Assembly: GCF_000715505.1 (NCBI RefSeq)
Contig: NZ_JHEH01000006.1
Location: forward strand, 124,001 to 188,000
Reading direction: 5' to 3'
Source of the DNA: Thioclava dalianensis
GTDB taxonomy: Bacteria > Pseudomonadota > Alphaproteobacteria > Rhodobacterales > Rhodobacteraceae
DNA: 64,000 nt
Shown here piece after piece: positions 1 to 7,373 of the stretch. Made by a program: the position numbers and the translations under genes. How positions within the stretch are numbered: position 1 is the first letter of the stretch; each line of letters starts with the position of its first letter. Below the pieces are notes generated by a model that was given only the letters and a program-made list of their open reading frames with translations, was not told where the DNA came from and ran no database searches.

Positions 1-666
1 TATCCCTTTATCGCGCTGGGGGTCTGGCTGGCGGGCGGGCGCTCGCGCCGTTGGCAGGCCGGAAAGCGTGCCGAAGTCACCAATGTTGATGGAGTCATCG
101 TGGGGGGCGGCGACGATATTTCGCCCGAGCTATATGGTGGCGAGCTGGTGGCGACCGCCGTGCTCGACCCCGATCGCGACGCGCTGGAGCGTTGCCTCGT
201 TGAGGAGGCGATGACGCAAGGTAAGCCGGTGTTGGGGATTTGTCGCGGGGCGCAGATGCTCAACGTCGCGCTGGGCGGCAATCTCTATCAAGACGCTTAT
301 GCGCATTACGGCGCGCGCAAGCATTCCACTATTCTGCCCAAGAAGGATGTCGTGGTCGAACCCGACACGCGGTTGGCCGCGCTGGCCGGGACCGAGCCGA
401 TGCGGGTCAACGCGCTGCACAGCCAAGCGGTGGACCGTCTGGGCGCGGGGCTGCGGGTGGCGGCACGCGACACGTCAGGAATGGTGCAGGCGGTCGAGCG
501 GGTGGAAGAGCCCTTTGCGTTGGGCGTCCAGTGGCACCCGGAATACCTGACCTATGCGCATCGCCAGCGCGCGCTGTTTCGCGCGCTGGTGGCTGCGGCA
601 CGCGCGCAGGCTCAGCACCGCGCGCAATTGCCCGAAGTCAGCGCGACGGCTCAGCAGCTCTCGTAA
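1..666 (+). CDS. Gamma-glutamyl-gamma-aminobutyrate hydrolase family (peptidase C26) protein, 5'-truncated
   Basis: The reading frame is open from base 1, so the N-terminus lies outside the window; 221 codons are present. The protein has the class I glutamine amidotransferase fold. The nucleophile elbow GICRGAQ has its Cys codon at 241-243, and the catalytic His lies in VQWHPEY (His codon 535-537). A glycine-rich VGGGDDISP segment before the elbow is typical of PuuD-like enzymes that hydrolyse gamma-glutamyl bonds, for example gamma-glutamyl-GABA in putrescine breakdown. No polyamine genes are visible here, so the substrate is unproven. The 3' end overlaps the convergent LOG gene by 16 bases. 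Confidence 0.85.
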   Translation, partial: YPFIALGVWLAGGRSRRWQAGKRAEVTNVDGVIVGGGDDISPELYGGELVATAVLDPDRDALERCLVEEAMTQGKPVLGICRGAQMLNVALGGNLYQDAYAHYGARKHSTILPKKDVVVEPDTRLAALAGTEPMRVNALHSQAVDRLGAGLRVAARDTSGMVQAVERVEEPFALGVQWHPEYLTYAHRQRALFRALVAAARAQAQHRAQLPEVSATAQQLS

Positions 667-1472
667 TCCCAGCTGTCGATGATCTTCACGGCCTCATCGG
701 CGGTGTCCACAAAGCTCACCAGATCGAGATCCTCGGGCGAGATCGTGCCTGCCTCCTTTAGGCGCTCCCAGTTGATGATCTCGCTCCAGAACTCCTTGCC
801 AAAGAGGATGAAGGGGATCTTGTCCATCCGCTTGGTCTGGATCAGCGTGAGCGCCTCGAACATCTCATCGAGCGTGCCGAAGCCGCCCGGAAAGACCGTG
901 ACGGCCTTGGCGCGCATCAGGAAATGCATCTTGCGGATGGCGAAATAGTGGAAGTTGAAGCTCAGATCCGGGGTGACGAATTCATTGGGTGCCTGTTCAT
1001 GCGGAAGCACGATGTTGAGCCCGATGGACTGGCCGCCCGCTTCATGCGCGCCGCGATTGCCCGCCTCCATCACGCCGGGTCCGCCGCCGGTGCAGATGAC
1101 ATTCTCACGCCCGTAATTCTGCATCGAGCGTTCGGTCATGATCTGAGCAAATTTGCGCGCCTCTTCATAAAAGCGCGTCAACTCGGCGAGATAGGGCGTG
1201 CGGGCCTGATCCTTGTTCTCGGGCGCAGGGATGCGCGCGCCGCCAAACATCACGATGGTGCTCTCGATGCCGCGCTCGTCCATGATCAGCTCGGGTTTGA
1301 GCAGCTCAAGCTGAAGGCGCACCGGGCGCAGCTCGTCGCGCATCAGGAAATCGGTGTCGGTAAAGGCCAGCCGATAGGCCGGGGCGCGCGTCTGCGGCGT
1401 ATCGGGAATCCGGTCTGCGGCGGCGGCGTCTTCTTGGCTGTCGCGGAAGGCGTGGCGGCGATCGTCTCTCAT
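651..1472 (-). CDS. LOG family protein (TIGR00730-type nucleotide phosphoribohydrolase)
   Basis: A 273-residue cytoplasmic protein of the lysine decarboxylase-like (LOG) family. It shows the two family signatures: GGGPGVMEAGNRGA and PGGFGTLDEMFE, which form the nucleotide-binding and active site. Characterised relatives cleave the N-glycosidic bond of nucleoside monophosphates (cytokinin riboside monophosphate or purine/pyrimidine monophosphates). The old name 'lysine decarboxylase' is misleading. I chose the ATG at 1472 because AGGA lies about 5 bases upstream. Upstream in-frame starts exist at 1487 (ATG) and 1508 (TTG) without a clear Shine-Dalgarno sequence. It is divergent from dapD. Confidence 0.85.
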   Translation of the reverse strand: MRDDRRHAFRDSQEDAAAADRIPDTPQTRAPAYRLAFTDTDFLMRDELRPVRLQLELLKPELIMDERGIESTIVMFGGARIPAPENKDQARTPYLAELTRFYEEARKFAQIMTERSMQNYGRENVICTGGGPGVMEAGNRGAHEAGGQSIGLNIVLPHEQAPNEFVTPDLSFNFHYFAIRKMHFLMRAKAVTVFPGGFGTLDEMFEALTLIQTKRMDKIPFILFGKEFWSEIINWERLKEAGTISPEDLDLVSFVDTADEAVKIIDSWDYESC

Positions 1473-1486
1473 GATGGTCCTGCTCA

Positions 1487-1515
1487 TTGCGCGTTGGGCT
1501 TTGACCAACTATAGC
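1487..1515 (+). promoter_or_regulatory. Candidate sigma70 promoter of dapD
   Basis: TTGCGC (1487-1492) and TATAGC (1510-1515) are separated by exactly 17 bases. The predicted transcript would start near 1522 and carry a leader of about 32 bases to the dapD ATG. Found by eye; no start-site data. Confidence 0.45.
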
Positions 1516-1553
1516 CAGAACGCAATAAAGGCCACCTGAAAGAGGAAATTCCC

Positions 1554-2381
1554 ATGTCCAATGCCGCGTTGGAAACTGCCATTGAAGCCGCGTGGGACGC
1601 GCGCGACACGATCACGCCCGCAACCACCGGGGAAACGCGCGAAGCGATCGAGGATACGCTGAATGCACTCGACAGCGGCGCGCTGCGCGTGGCCGAGCGT
1701 CAGGACAATGGCGACTGGAAGGTCAATCAATGGGCCAAGAAGGCGGTGTTGCTGGGCTTCCGTCTCAAGGACATGGAAATTCAGGATGGCGGTCCGCAGG
1801 GCGGCGGCTGGTGGGACAAGGTGGACAGCAAGTTCGCCGGTTGGGGTGAGAACCAGTGGAAGGCTGCGGGCTTCCGCGCCGTGCCGAACTGTATCGTGCG
1901 CCGCTCGGCTTTCATCGCCAAGGGCGTGGTGCTGATGCCTTCCTTCGTCAATCTCGGCGCCTATGTCGATGAGGGCACGATGGTCGACACTTGGGCGACG
2001 GTCGGCTCTTGCGCCCAGATCGGCAAGGGCGTGCACCTGTCGGGCGGCGTTGGTATCGGCGGCGTGCTTGAGCCGATGCAGGCCGGTCCGACCATCATCG
2101 AGGATGGGTGCTTCATCGGCGCGCGCTCCGAAGTGGTCGAGGGCGTGATCGTGCGCGAAGGCTCGGTGCTGGGCATGGGGGTCTATCTTGGGCAATCGAC
2201 CAAGATCTTTGACCGCGAGACCGGAAACGTCAGCTATGGCGAGATCCCGGCAGGCTCGGTCGTCGTGTCGGGCTCGTTGCCTTCGACGGGCGGTGTGAAC
2301 CTCTATTGCGCGGTCATCGTCAAGAAAGTCGATGCCAAGACGCGCTCCAAGACCTCGATCAACGAGCTGCTGCGCGATTAA
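1554..2381 (+). CDS. dapD: 2,3,4,5-tetrahydropyridine-2,6-dicarboxylate N-succinyltransferase
   Basis: Transfers succinyl from succinyl-CoA to tetrahydrodipicolinate in the succinylase branch of lysine and meso-diaminopimelate synthesis; acts in the cytoplasm as a trimer. The 275-residue length is normal for the family. After an alpha-helical N-terminal domain (about residues 1-100), residues from about 105 to 250 show the repeating hexapeptide pattern of a left-handed beta-helix (for example [18 protein letters not shown] and [20 protein letters not shown]). AGAGG lies just upstream of the ATG. No other dap gene is adjacent. Confidence 0.97.
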   Translation: MSNAALETAIEAAWDARDTITPATTGETREAIEDTLNALDSGALRVAERQDNGDWKVNQWAKKAVLLGFRLKDMEIQDGGPQGGGWWDKVDSKFAGWGENQWKAAGFRAVPNCIVRRSAFIAKGVVLMPSFVNLGAYVDEGTMVDTWATVGSCAQIGKGVHLSGGVGIGGVLEPMQAGPTIIEDGCFIGARSEVVEGVIVREGSVLGMGVYLGQSTKIFDRETGNVSYGEIPAGSVVVSGSLPSTGGVNLYCAVIVKKVDAKTRSKTSINELLRD

Positions 2382-2390
2382 GGCTTTCCC

Positions 2391-2415
2391 GGAACCAATC
2401 GTCGCCTATCTGGTT
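2391..2415 (+). promoter_or_regulatory. Possible ECF-type (GGAAC-N17-GTT) promoter upstream of the GlsB-type gene
   Basis: GGAAC at 2391-2395 is followed after 17 bases by GTT at 2413-2415, the layout of promoters read by EcfG-type stress sigma factors in many alphaproteobacteria. The same stretch can also be read as an inverted repeat (AACCA ... TGGTT), so an operator or chance match is possible. It lies directly before a predicted stress membrane protein. Confidence 0.3.
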
Positions 2416-2444
2416 GGGAAGAGACTCAATCAGGGAGAGTGACA

Positions 2445-2690
2445 ATGGGTTTGGGACTTATCGCATCGATCATCGTGGGCGGTCTGGCGGGCTGGATCGC
2501 CTCGATGATCATGAAGGCCAATACGGGCCTTTTGCTGAATATCATTCTGGGGATCGTGGGTGCTGTCGTGCTTAACTTCATCCTCGGGATCATGGGGATC
2601 TATGCGGCCAGTGCCGTGATCCCGCAACTGATCGTCGGGATCATCGGCGCGGCGCTTTTGATTGCCGTCGTGCGCGCGATCCGCAAATAG
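2445..2690 (+). CDS. GlsB/YeaQ/YmgE family stress-response membrane protein
   Basis: A very hydrophobic 81-residue protein with about three membrane segments rich in Gly, Ile and Val. It has the family-type GGLAGWIASMIMK motif early and a glycine-patterned second helix (ILGIVGAVVLNFILGIMG). Relatives such as YeaQ and YmgE of enterics are inner-membrane proteins often induced in stationary phase or stress, with no enzymatic role established. The ATG at 2445 is preferred over the GTG at 2439 because GGGAGA lies at good spacing before the ATG. It is 63 bases after dapD and probably has its own promoter. Confidence 0.85.
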   Translation: MGLGLIASIIVGGLAGWIASMIMKANTGLLLNIILGIVGAVVLNFILGIMGIYAASAVIPQLIVGIIGAALLIAVVRAIRK

Positions 2691-2727
2691 GACGGCCGAT
2701 CTCTCGGCCAGGTTCGGAGACACGAAA

Positions 2728-3099
2728 ATGGCCGGGACATCCGATCACGAGAAACCCCCGAAGAAACCCTCGCGCCAGCAGGTCTATACCTTGCTGGTCG
2801 AGGTCGGTCGCTCCCCCGGAGACGGACTGCCCAAGGGCGCCTCCGGTGCGGGGCTACTGTGCTACGCCAGCGGTGTCGATGAGGCAGAGGCTGTGCGCGA
2901 GACCGCGGCGATCCTGAAACAGGCCGAGATGGCACCGCTCGACGTGACGGGTTACGGCACGATTTCCGAGCGCGAGGAGCAGGGCCACGAGGTGTCGCCT
3001 GAAGAACGCGAGCTGATGGAGCGCGCGCTGACGGAAAACTCGGTGATCGTCGCGCAGATGACGCCGTTTTACGGCGAAAAGAAAGCGCCCTTGCAATAA
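2728..3099 (+). CDS. Conserved hypothetical protein, 123 residues
   Basis: I do not recognise a named family. The protein is acidic and hydrophilic, without signal peptide or membrane helix. After a Lys/Pro-rich N-terminus (EKPPKKPSRQQ) comes a segment resembling a small alpha/beta domain, with QQVYTLLVEVGRSPGDGLP and a helix around VDEAEAVRETAAILKQA. The composition and codon use match neighbouring genes, and GGAG sits upstream of the ATG at 2728, so I judge it real. It lies 37 bases after the GlsB-type gene and may be co-transcribed with it. Confidence 0.7.
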   Translation: MAGTSDHEKPPKKPSRQQVYTLLVEVGRSPGDGLPKGASGAGLLCYASGVDEAEAVRETAAILKQAEMAPLDVTGYGTISEREEQGHEVSPEERELMERALTENSVIVAQMTPFYGEKKAPLQ

Positions 3100-3179
3100 A
3101 TCGCTTGGCGCTGCGAGTTCCGTTGAAACGGCACAGGCGCCTGTTAGACTGGCCCAAACAAATAACGTTCGGGCAGGTC

Positions 3180-4448
3180 ATGACACGTCTTTTACATCTT
3201 TTTCCGCTTACTTTCGTCGCGTTTTCCGGGCTTGCGGCTTGCGCAGGTCCGCCAGAGAGCTCGCCGCGTCCGATGGCCAAGGGGGTTATGCCGCTGGCAG
3301 ACCCGGTTCCGGCCACTGATGCGGCGACCGAGGCGAGATTCGAAACCTGGCTGGCGGGGTTCAAATCGCGCGCGTTGGCCAATGGGATCACGGATGCGAC
3401 CTGGCGTCGCGCGATGGCCGATGTGAGCTACAATCCCAAAGTCATCGAGCGCGATCGCTACCAGTCGGAATTCACCAAATCGATCTGGGATTATCTCGAC
3501 AGCGCAGTCTCGCCCGAGCGGGTGGCGACCGGCAAGCAGATGCTGCGCGAATACGGCCCGACGCTGAACGCGATCGAGCGCAAATACGGCGTCGACAAGG
3601 AAGTCGTCGTCGCGATCTGGGGCATGGAGAGCCGCTACGGTGAGTATCGTGGCACGACCGCGATCATCCCGGCGCTGGCGACGCTGGCCTATGATGGGCG
3701 GCGCGGCGAGTTCTTTTCCAAGCAGCTGATTGCCGCGCTCAAGATCATTCAGAACGGCGATGTCGATGAGCAGCACATGACGGGCTCTTGGGCAGGGGCG
3801 ATGGGGCATACCCAGTTCATCCCGACCTCCTACGAGGCCTATGCGGTCGATTTCAACGGTGATGGCAAGCGCGACATCTGGTCAAACGACCCGACCGACG
3901 CGCTGGCCTCCACCGCCGCCTATCTGGCGCGGTCTGGCTGGACCAAGGGGCAGCCTTGGGGCGTCGAGGTGGTCTTGCCGCAGGGCTTCAATTACGGGCT
4001 GACCGGCAAGGGCACGACAAAGTCGCCTGCCGCATGGGCCGCCTTGGGTGTGCGCTCGGCGGAAGGGGGGCGCATTGCCAATTACGGTCCGGCCTCGATC
4101 CTCGTGCCAGCAGGCGCCAAAGGGCCTGCCTTCATGATCTTCGGGAATTTCCGGGCGATCTCGCGCTACAACGCCGCCGATAGCTACGTGATCGGTGTCG
4201 GGCATCTGTCGGACCGGCTCAAGGGCAAGGGGCCCTTCGTTCAGGACTGGCCGCGCACCGGAAAGCCGCTGAGCGCGAGCCAGAAGGTCGAGCTACAGGA
4301 GCGACTGACAGCAGCGGGCTATGACACGGACGGGACGGACGGCAAGATCGGGCCGAACACCTCCAAGGCAATCGTTGCCTATCAGCGGGCCAAGGGGCTT
4401 GCGCCTGATGGCTACGCGACGTTGGAGCTGCTTCAGACGCTGCGCTGA
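3180..4448 (+). CDS. Lytic murein transglycosylase (MltB-type) lipoprotein with C-terminal peptidoglycan-binding domain
   Basis: Cleaves the MurNAc-GlcNAc bond of peptidoglycan, giving 1,6-anhydro ends, and acts in the periplasm. The start at 3180 gives a hydrophobic signal ending in a lipobox-like LAAC, so a lipid-anchored Cys is likely. Domains: MltB-type SLT domain (about residues 55-345) with catalytic Glu in IWGMESRYGEY and the family motif MGHTQFIPTSY, then a PG_binding_1 domain (about 355-420) with AAGYDTDGTDGKIGPNT. The 422-residue length fits. A strong hairpin follows the stop codon. Confidence 0.93.
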   Translation: MTRLLHLFPLTFVAFSGLAACAGPPESSPRPMAKGVMPLADPVPATDAATEARFETWLAGFKSRALANGITDATWRRAMADVSYNPKVIERDRYQSEFTKSIWDYLDSAVSPERVATGKQMLREYGPTLNAIERKYGVDKEVVVAIWGMESRYGEYRGTTAIIPALATLAYDGRRGEFFSKQLIAALKIIQNGDVDEQHMTGSWAGAMGHTQFIPTSYEAYAVDFNGDGKRDIWSNDPTDALASTAAYLARSGWTKGQPWGVEVVLPQGFNYGLTGKGTTKSPAAWAALGVRSAEGGRIANYGPASILVPAGAKGPAFMIFGNFRAISRYNAADSYVIGVGHLSDRLKGKGPFVQDWPRTGKPLSASQKVELQERLTAAGYDTDGTDGKIGPNTSKAIVAYQRAKGLAPDGYATLELLQTLR

Positions 4449-4472
4449 GGCGGAGCGCTTGGAAAACGGGAG

Positions 4473-4508
4473 GGGCCGGGCATCGCAGGGTGCCCGGCCC
4501 GTCTTATT
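4473..4508. terminator. Bidirectional intrinsic terminator between the transglycosylase and the DMT transporter
   Basis: A perfect 10-bp stem (4473-4482 with 4491-4500) has an 8-base loop. It is followed on the plus strand by GTCTTATT and on the minus strand by a short T run (CGTTTTCC). It lies between two convergent genes. Confidence 0.75.
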
Positions 4509-5379
4509 GCACCCGTTTCTGCTTGGAGAGCTGCACGGCGAGAATGCCCAAAGCGATCACAGCGACCCCCAGCGCATCATGCCAGTCCAGCGGCTCGCCC
4601 AGTACCAGCGCCGCAATCGTCACCCCAAAGACCGGCGTCAGGAAGTGGAAGGTCGCCGCGCGCACCGCGCCGATCCGACCGACCAACTGGAACCAGACCC
4701 ATGTCGCGGCCAGCCCCGGCACGATGACGGTATAGATGAACGCATAGGCAAGGCGCGGCGTGACCGTGACCTGCAGCGGCTCGATCAGCACGGAAACCAC
4801 GGCCAAGATGGCTGCGCCCACCAGCATCTGGAGCCCGACAACCATCAGCACGCCGCCGCCGCCCGAGCTTGCGCCGCGCACGGTCAATGTGGCGACCGCA
4901 AGGGCCAACGCGCCGAAGATGCACAGCATCAGGCCGAAGGGATCGACGCCCCCCTGCAGCCGTCCGCCCATGATGATGGCGACGCCCGCAAAGCCCGCGA
5001 TCAGCCCGCCAAGGCCCAGCGGCGAGAGCCGCTCACGAAAGACGATCCAACCCAAGGCCCCCACGATCAGCGGCATTGTAGAGGCGATGATCGCCGCGAC
5101 CGAGGCCTCGACCGTGGTCATCGCAACCCAGTTGAACCCAAGATAGAGCGCGTTCTGGCACAGGCCGAAAATGAAGGTCGCACGCCATTGCGCCCGGCTC
5201 AGCCGCCAGCTTTGGCCCAATGCCAGCGCCAGCGCGATGCCAAGCAGGCCAGAGATCAGGAAGCGCACTGACAATGCGGCCAGCGGCGGGGCCTCGGCCA
5301 CGATGATATGGGTGGAGGTGAAGGCTGAAGACCACATCAGGGCAAAGGCGAGCCCCATTCCAATTGCGCGCAGATCCAA
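4504..5379 (-). CDS. DMT superfamily transporter (EamA family)
   Basis: A 291-residue inner-membrane protein with about ten hydrophobic segments and two EamA repeats (about residues 7-140 and 150-285). Members export amino acids, metabolites or drugs; the substrate cannot be told from sequence. The TTG at 5379 has GGGAG at suitable distance. An internal Met at residue 8 is an alternative start. Both neighbours appear to be separate transcription units. Confidence 0.88.
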   Translation of the reverse strand: MDLRAIGMGLAFALMWSSAFTSTHIIVAEAPPLAALSVRFLISGLLGIALALALGQSWRLSRAQWRATFIFGLCQNALYLGFNWVAMTTVEASVAAIIASTMPLIVGALGWIVFRERLSPLGLGGLIAGFAGVAIIMGGRLQGGVDPFGLMLCIFGALALAVATLTVRGASSGGGGVLMVVGLQMLVGAAILAVVSVLIEPLQVTVTPRLAYAFIYTVIVPGLAATWVWFQLVGRIGAVRAATFHFLTPVFGVTIAALVLGEPLDWHDALGVAVIALGILAVQLSKQKRVQ

Positions 5380-5409
5380 AACAGTGCTCCCGGTGGTAAA
5401 GTCGCATTG

Positions 5410-5443
5410 AAAAGGGCCGCCTGCGTCGTTGCGCTTGCGGCCC
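5410..5443 (-). terminator. Intrinsic terminator downstream of the HU gene
   Basis: On the minus strand GGGCCGC (5437-5443) pairs with GCGGCCC (5414-5420) and is followed by TTTT. It lies about 35 bases after the HU stop codon. Confidence 0.7.
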
Positions 5444-5478
5444 AGCTCAAGTTCAGGTCCCTCGTCGCGAAGAGGGGA

Positions 5479-5766
5479 TCAGGCGTTCACGCTATCCTTG
5501 AGCGCCTTTGCCACGGTAACCTTGACCTGCTTGTCTGCGGGCTTTTGCATCTGCTCGCCGGTCGCGGGGTTGCGAACCATACGCTCGGGGCGCTCGCGGC
5601 AGTAAACTTTACCAATACCCGGGAGGGTGACTGCGCCGCCAGCGGCGACTTCTTTGGTGATCACGTCGGTGATCGCGTCAAGCGCGACCGTCGCGGTTTT
5701 CTTGTCGGCATCCATGGCTTCTGCAAGAGCGGCCACGAGCTGGGTCTTGGTCATCGGTTTCGACAT
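5479..5766 (-). CDS. hup: HU family DNA-binding protein
   Basis: A 95-residue nucleoid protein that binds and bends DNA as a dimer. The N-terminal helical dimerisation region (about residues 5-42) is followed by beta strands with GIGKVYCRERPERMVRNPATG, the DNA-binding arm with its conserved RNPATG tip. The length matches HU. AGAGAGGAAT precedes the ATG. It is flanked by its own terminator. A cysteine just before the arm (VYCRERP) is less common, but nothing suggests a defect. Confidence 0.95.
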   Translation of the reverse strand: MSKPMTKTQLVAALAEAMDADKKTATVALDAITDVITKEVAAGGAVTLPGIGKVYCRERPERMVRNPATGEQMQKPADKQVKVTVAKALKDSVNA

Positions 5767-5897
5767 CTGTATTCCTCTCTTCGCCCCGCTTGGCCGGGGT
5801 CAATTTGATCCGCATTCCACGGTTAGTGGGCATTGTTCGACACGTTTTTCGAGATTATGGCAAGCCCCTTTTGCCTTATTTTATGGATTTCCGCGCG

Positions 5898-7373
5898 TCA
5901 TAGGAACGCTGTTTCTTCAAAACTACGCAATTTGCGGCTGTGGATCCGCTCCAGCGGCATCTCGCGCAGCTTCTCCATGGCACGGATGCCGATCAGCAGG
6001 TGGCTGGCGACTTGGGTGCGGTAGAATTCCGTGGCCATGCCGGGCAGTTTCAGCTCTCCGTGCAGGGGTTTGTCCGACACGCAAAGGAGGGTGCCATAGG
6101 GCACCCGGAAGCGAAAACCGTTGGCCGCGATCGTGGCGCTTTCCATATCCAGAGCCACCGCCCGCGACTGGCTAAGCCGGTGGACCGGGCCGGAATGGTC
6201 GCGCAGCTCCCAGTTGCGGTTGTCGAGCGTAGCGACCGTGCCCGTGCGCATCACGCGCTTGAGCTCGTAGCCCTCAAGCTGGGTGACCTCGGCCACGGCC
6301 TCTTGGAGGGCAACCTGTACCTCGGCCAGCGCCGGGATCGGCACCCAGACCGGCAGGTCGTCATCAAGCACCTTGTCCTCGCGCAGATAGGCATGAGCCA
6401 GCACGAAATCGCCCAAATTCTGCGAGTTACGCAGCCCCGCGCAGTGGCCCACCATCAGCCAGGCATGCGGGCGCAGCACGGCGATGTGGTCGGTTGCGGT
6501 TTTGGCGTTGGAGGGGCCGACGCCGATATTGACCAGCGTGATGCCCTGACCGTCGGGGCGCTTGAGGTGATAGGCGGGCATTTGCGGCATTTTCGCAAGG
6601 CCCGGGATCTCGGCCTGCGGGTCCGAGATCTCTTGGTTTCCGGGCGCCACGAAGCTGGTATAGCCAAGCGCCGGATCGCTCAGCAGGCGACGCGCCACGG
6701 CCTCGAACTCATCGACATAGAACTGGTAGTTGGTGAAGAGCACGTGGTTCTGGAAATGCTCGGGCAGGGTCGCTGTGTAATGCGACAGGCGCGCCAGCGA
6801 GTAATCGACCCTTTGGGCGGTGAACGGCGCGAGATGACCCGAGCCGTCGGGATTTGGGCCTGCCGCGCCGTTCACGATATCATCGTTCATCGTCATCAGA
6901 TCGGGCACGTCGAACACATCGCGCAGGCTGAAATCGAGCACGCCCTCTTGGGGCACCGCGACTTCGGGGTTGGAGGCGACGGCGAAATGCACTGGCATCG
7001 GGGTGGTGGAGGGGCCCACCTGAACCGGGACGCCGTGGTTCTTGATCAGAAGGCCCAGCTGCTGCGTCAGGTAGTTGCGAAACAGATCGGGCCGGGTGAT
7101 CGTCGCGGCATAGGTGCCGGGGATCGGCACATGGCCAAAGCTGATCCGGCTGTCGCCCTTCACATGCGAGGGCACCGTGATGCGCACCTCCGGGTAGAAG
7201 GCCCGGAACCGGGCCGAGGCGCGCTGCGAGCTCAGGGTCTCGTTGAACTTGCCAAGCAGGAAGGCGGTGGCCTCTTCGTAGAGCGCCTCAAGGCGCGCCA
7301 CGGCGGCAGCCGCATCGGTGAATTTCTCGGGATCACACATTTCGGGAGTTTGGGTCGTCAGAGGTTCGTTCAT
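5898..7373 (-). CDS. amn: AMP nucleosidase
   Basis: Hydrolyses AMP to adenine and ribose 5-phosphate. The 491 residues match proteobacterial Amn: an N-terminal substrate-binding domain (about 1-190) and a C-terminal nucleoside-phosphorylase-like catalytic domain (about 200-490). Motifs include a glycine-rich NIGVGPSNAKTATDH, MVGHCAGLRNSQ, and ALDMESATIAANG, the phosphorylase-type base and ribose-contact segment. Its ATG overlaps the stop codon of the upstream adenine deaminase gene (shared ATGA at 7370-7373), so the two are translationally coupled. Together they would take AMP to adenine and then hypoxanthine. Confidence 0.95.
   Translation of the reverse strand: MNEPLTTQTPEMCDPEKFTDAAAAVARLEALYEEATAFLLGKFNETLSSQRASARFRAFYPEVRITVPSHVKGDSRISFGHVPIPGTYAATITRPDLFRNYLTQQLGLLIKNHGVPVQVGPSTTPMPVHFAVASNPEVAVPQEGVLDFSLRDVFDVPDLMTMNDDIVNGAAGPNPDGSGHLAPFTAQRVDYSLARLSHYTATLPEHFQNHVLFTNYQFYVDEFEAVARRLLSDPALGYTSFVAPGNQEISDPQAEIPGLAKMPQMPAYHLKRPDGQGITLVNIGVGPSNAKTATDHIAVLRPHAWLMVGHCAGLRNSQNLGDFVLAHAYLREDKVLDDDLPVWVPIPALAEVQVALQEAVAEVTQLEGYELKRVMRTGTVATLDNRNWELRDHSGPVHRLSQSRAVALDMESATIAANGFRFRVPYGTLLCVSDKPLHGELKLPGMATEFYRTQVASHLLIGIRAMEKLREMPLERIHSRKLRSFEETAFL

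Noticed and set aside
4321-5271. 316-codon open frame on the plus strand across the transglycosylase/DMT junction
   Set aside because: Composition (Arg/His/Gln) is that of a non-coding frame, and it runs through the terminator at 4473-4508 and opposite the DMT gene.
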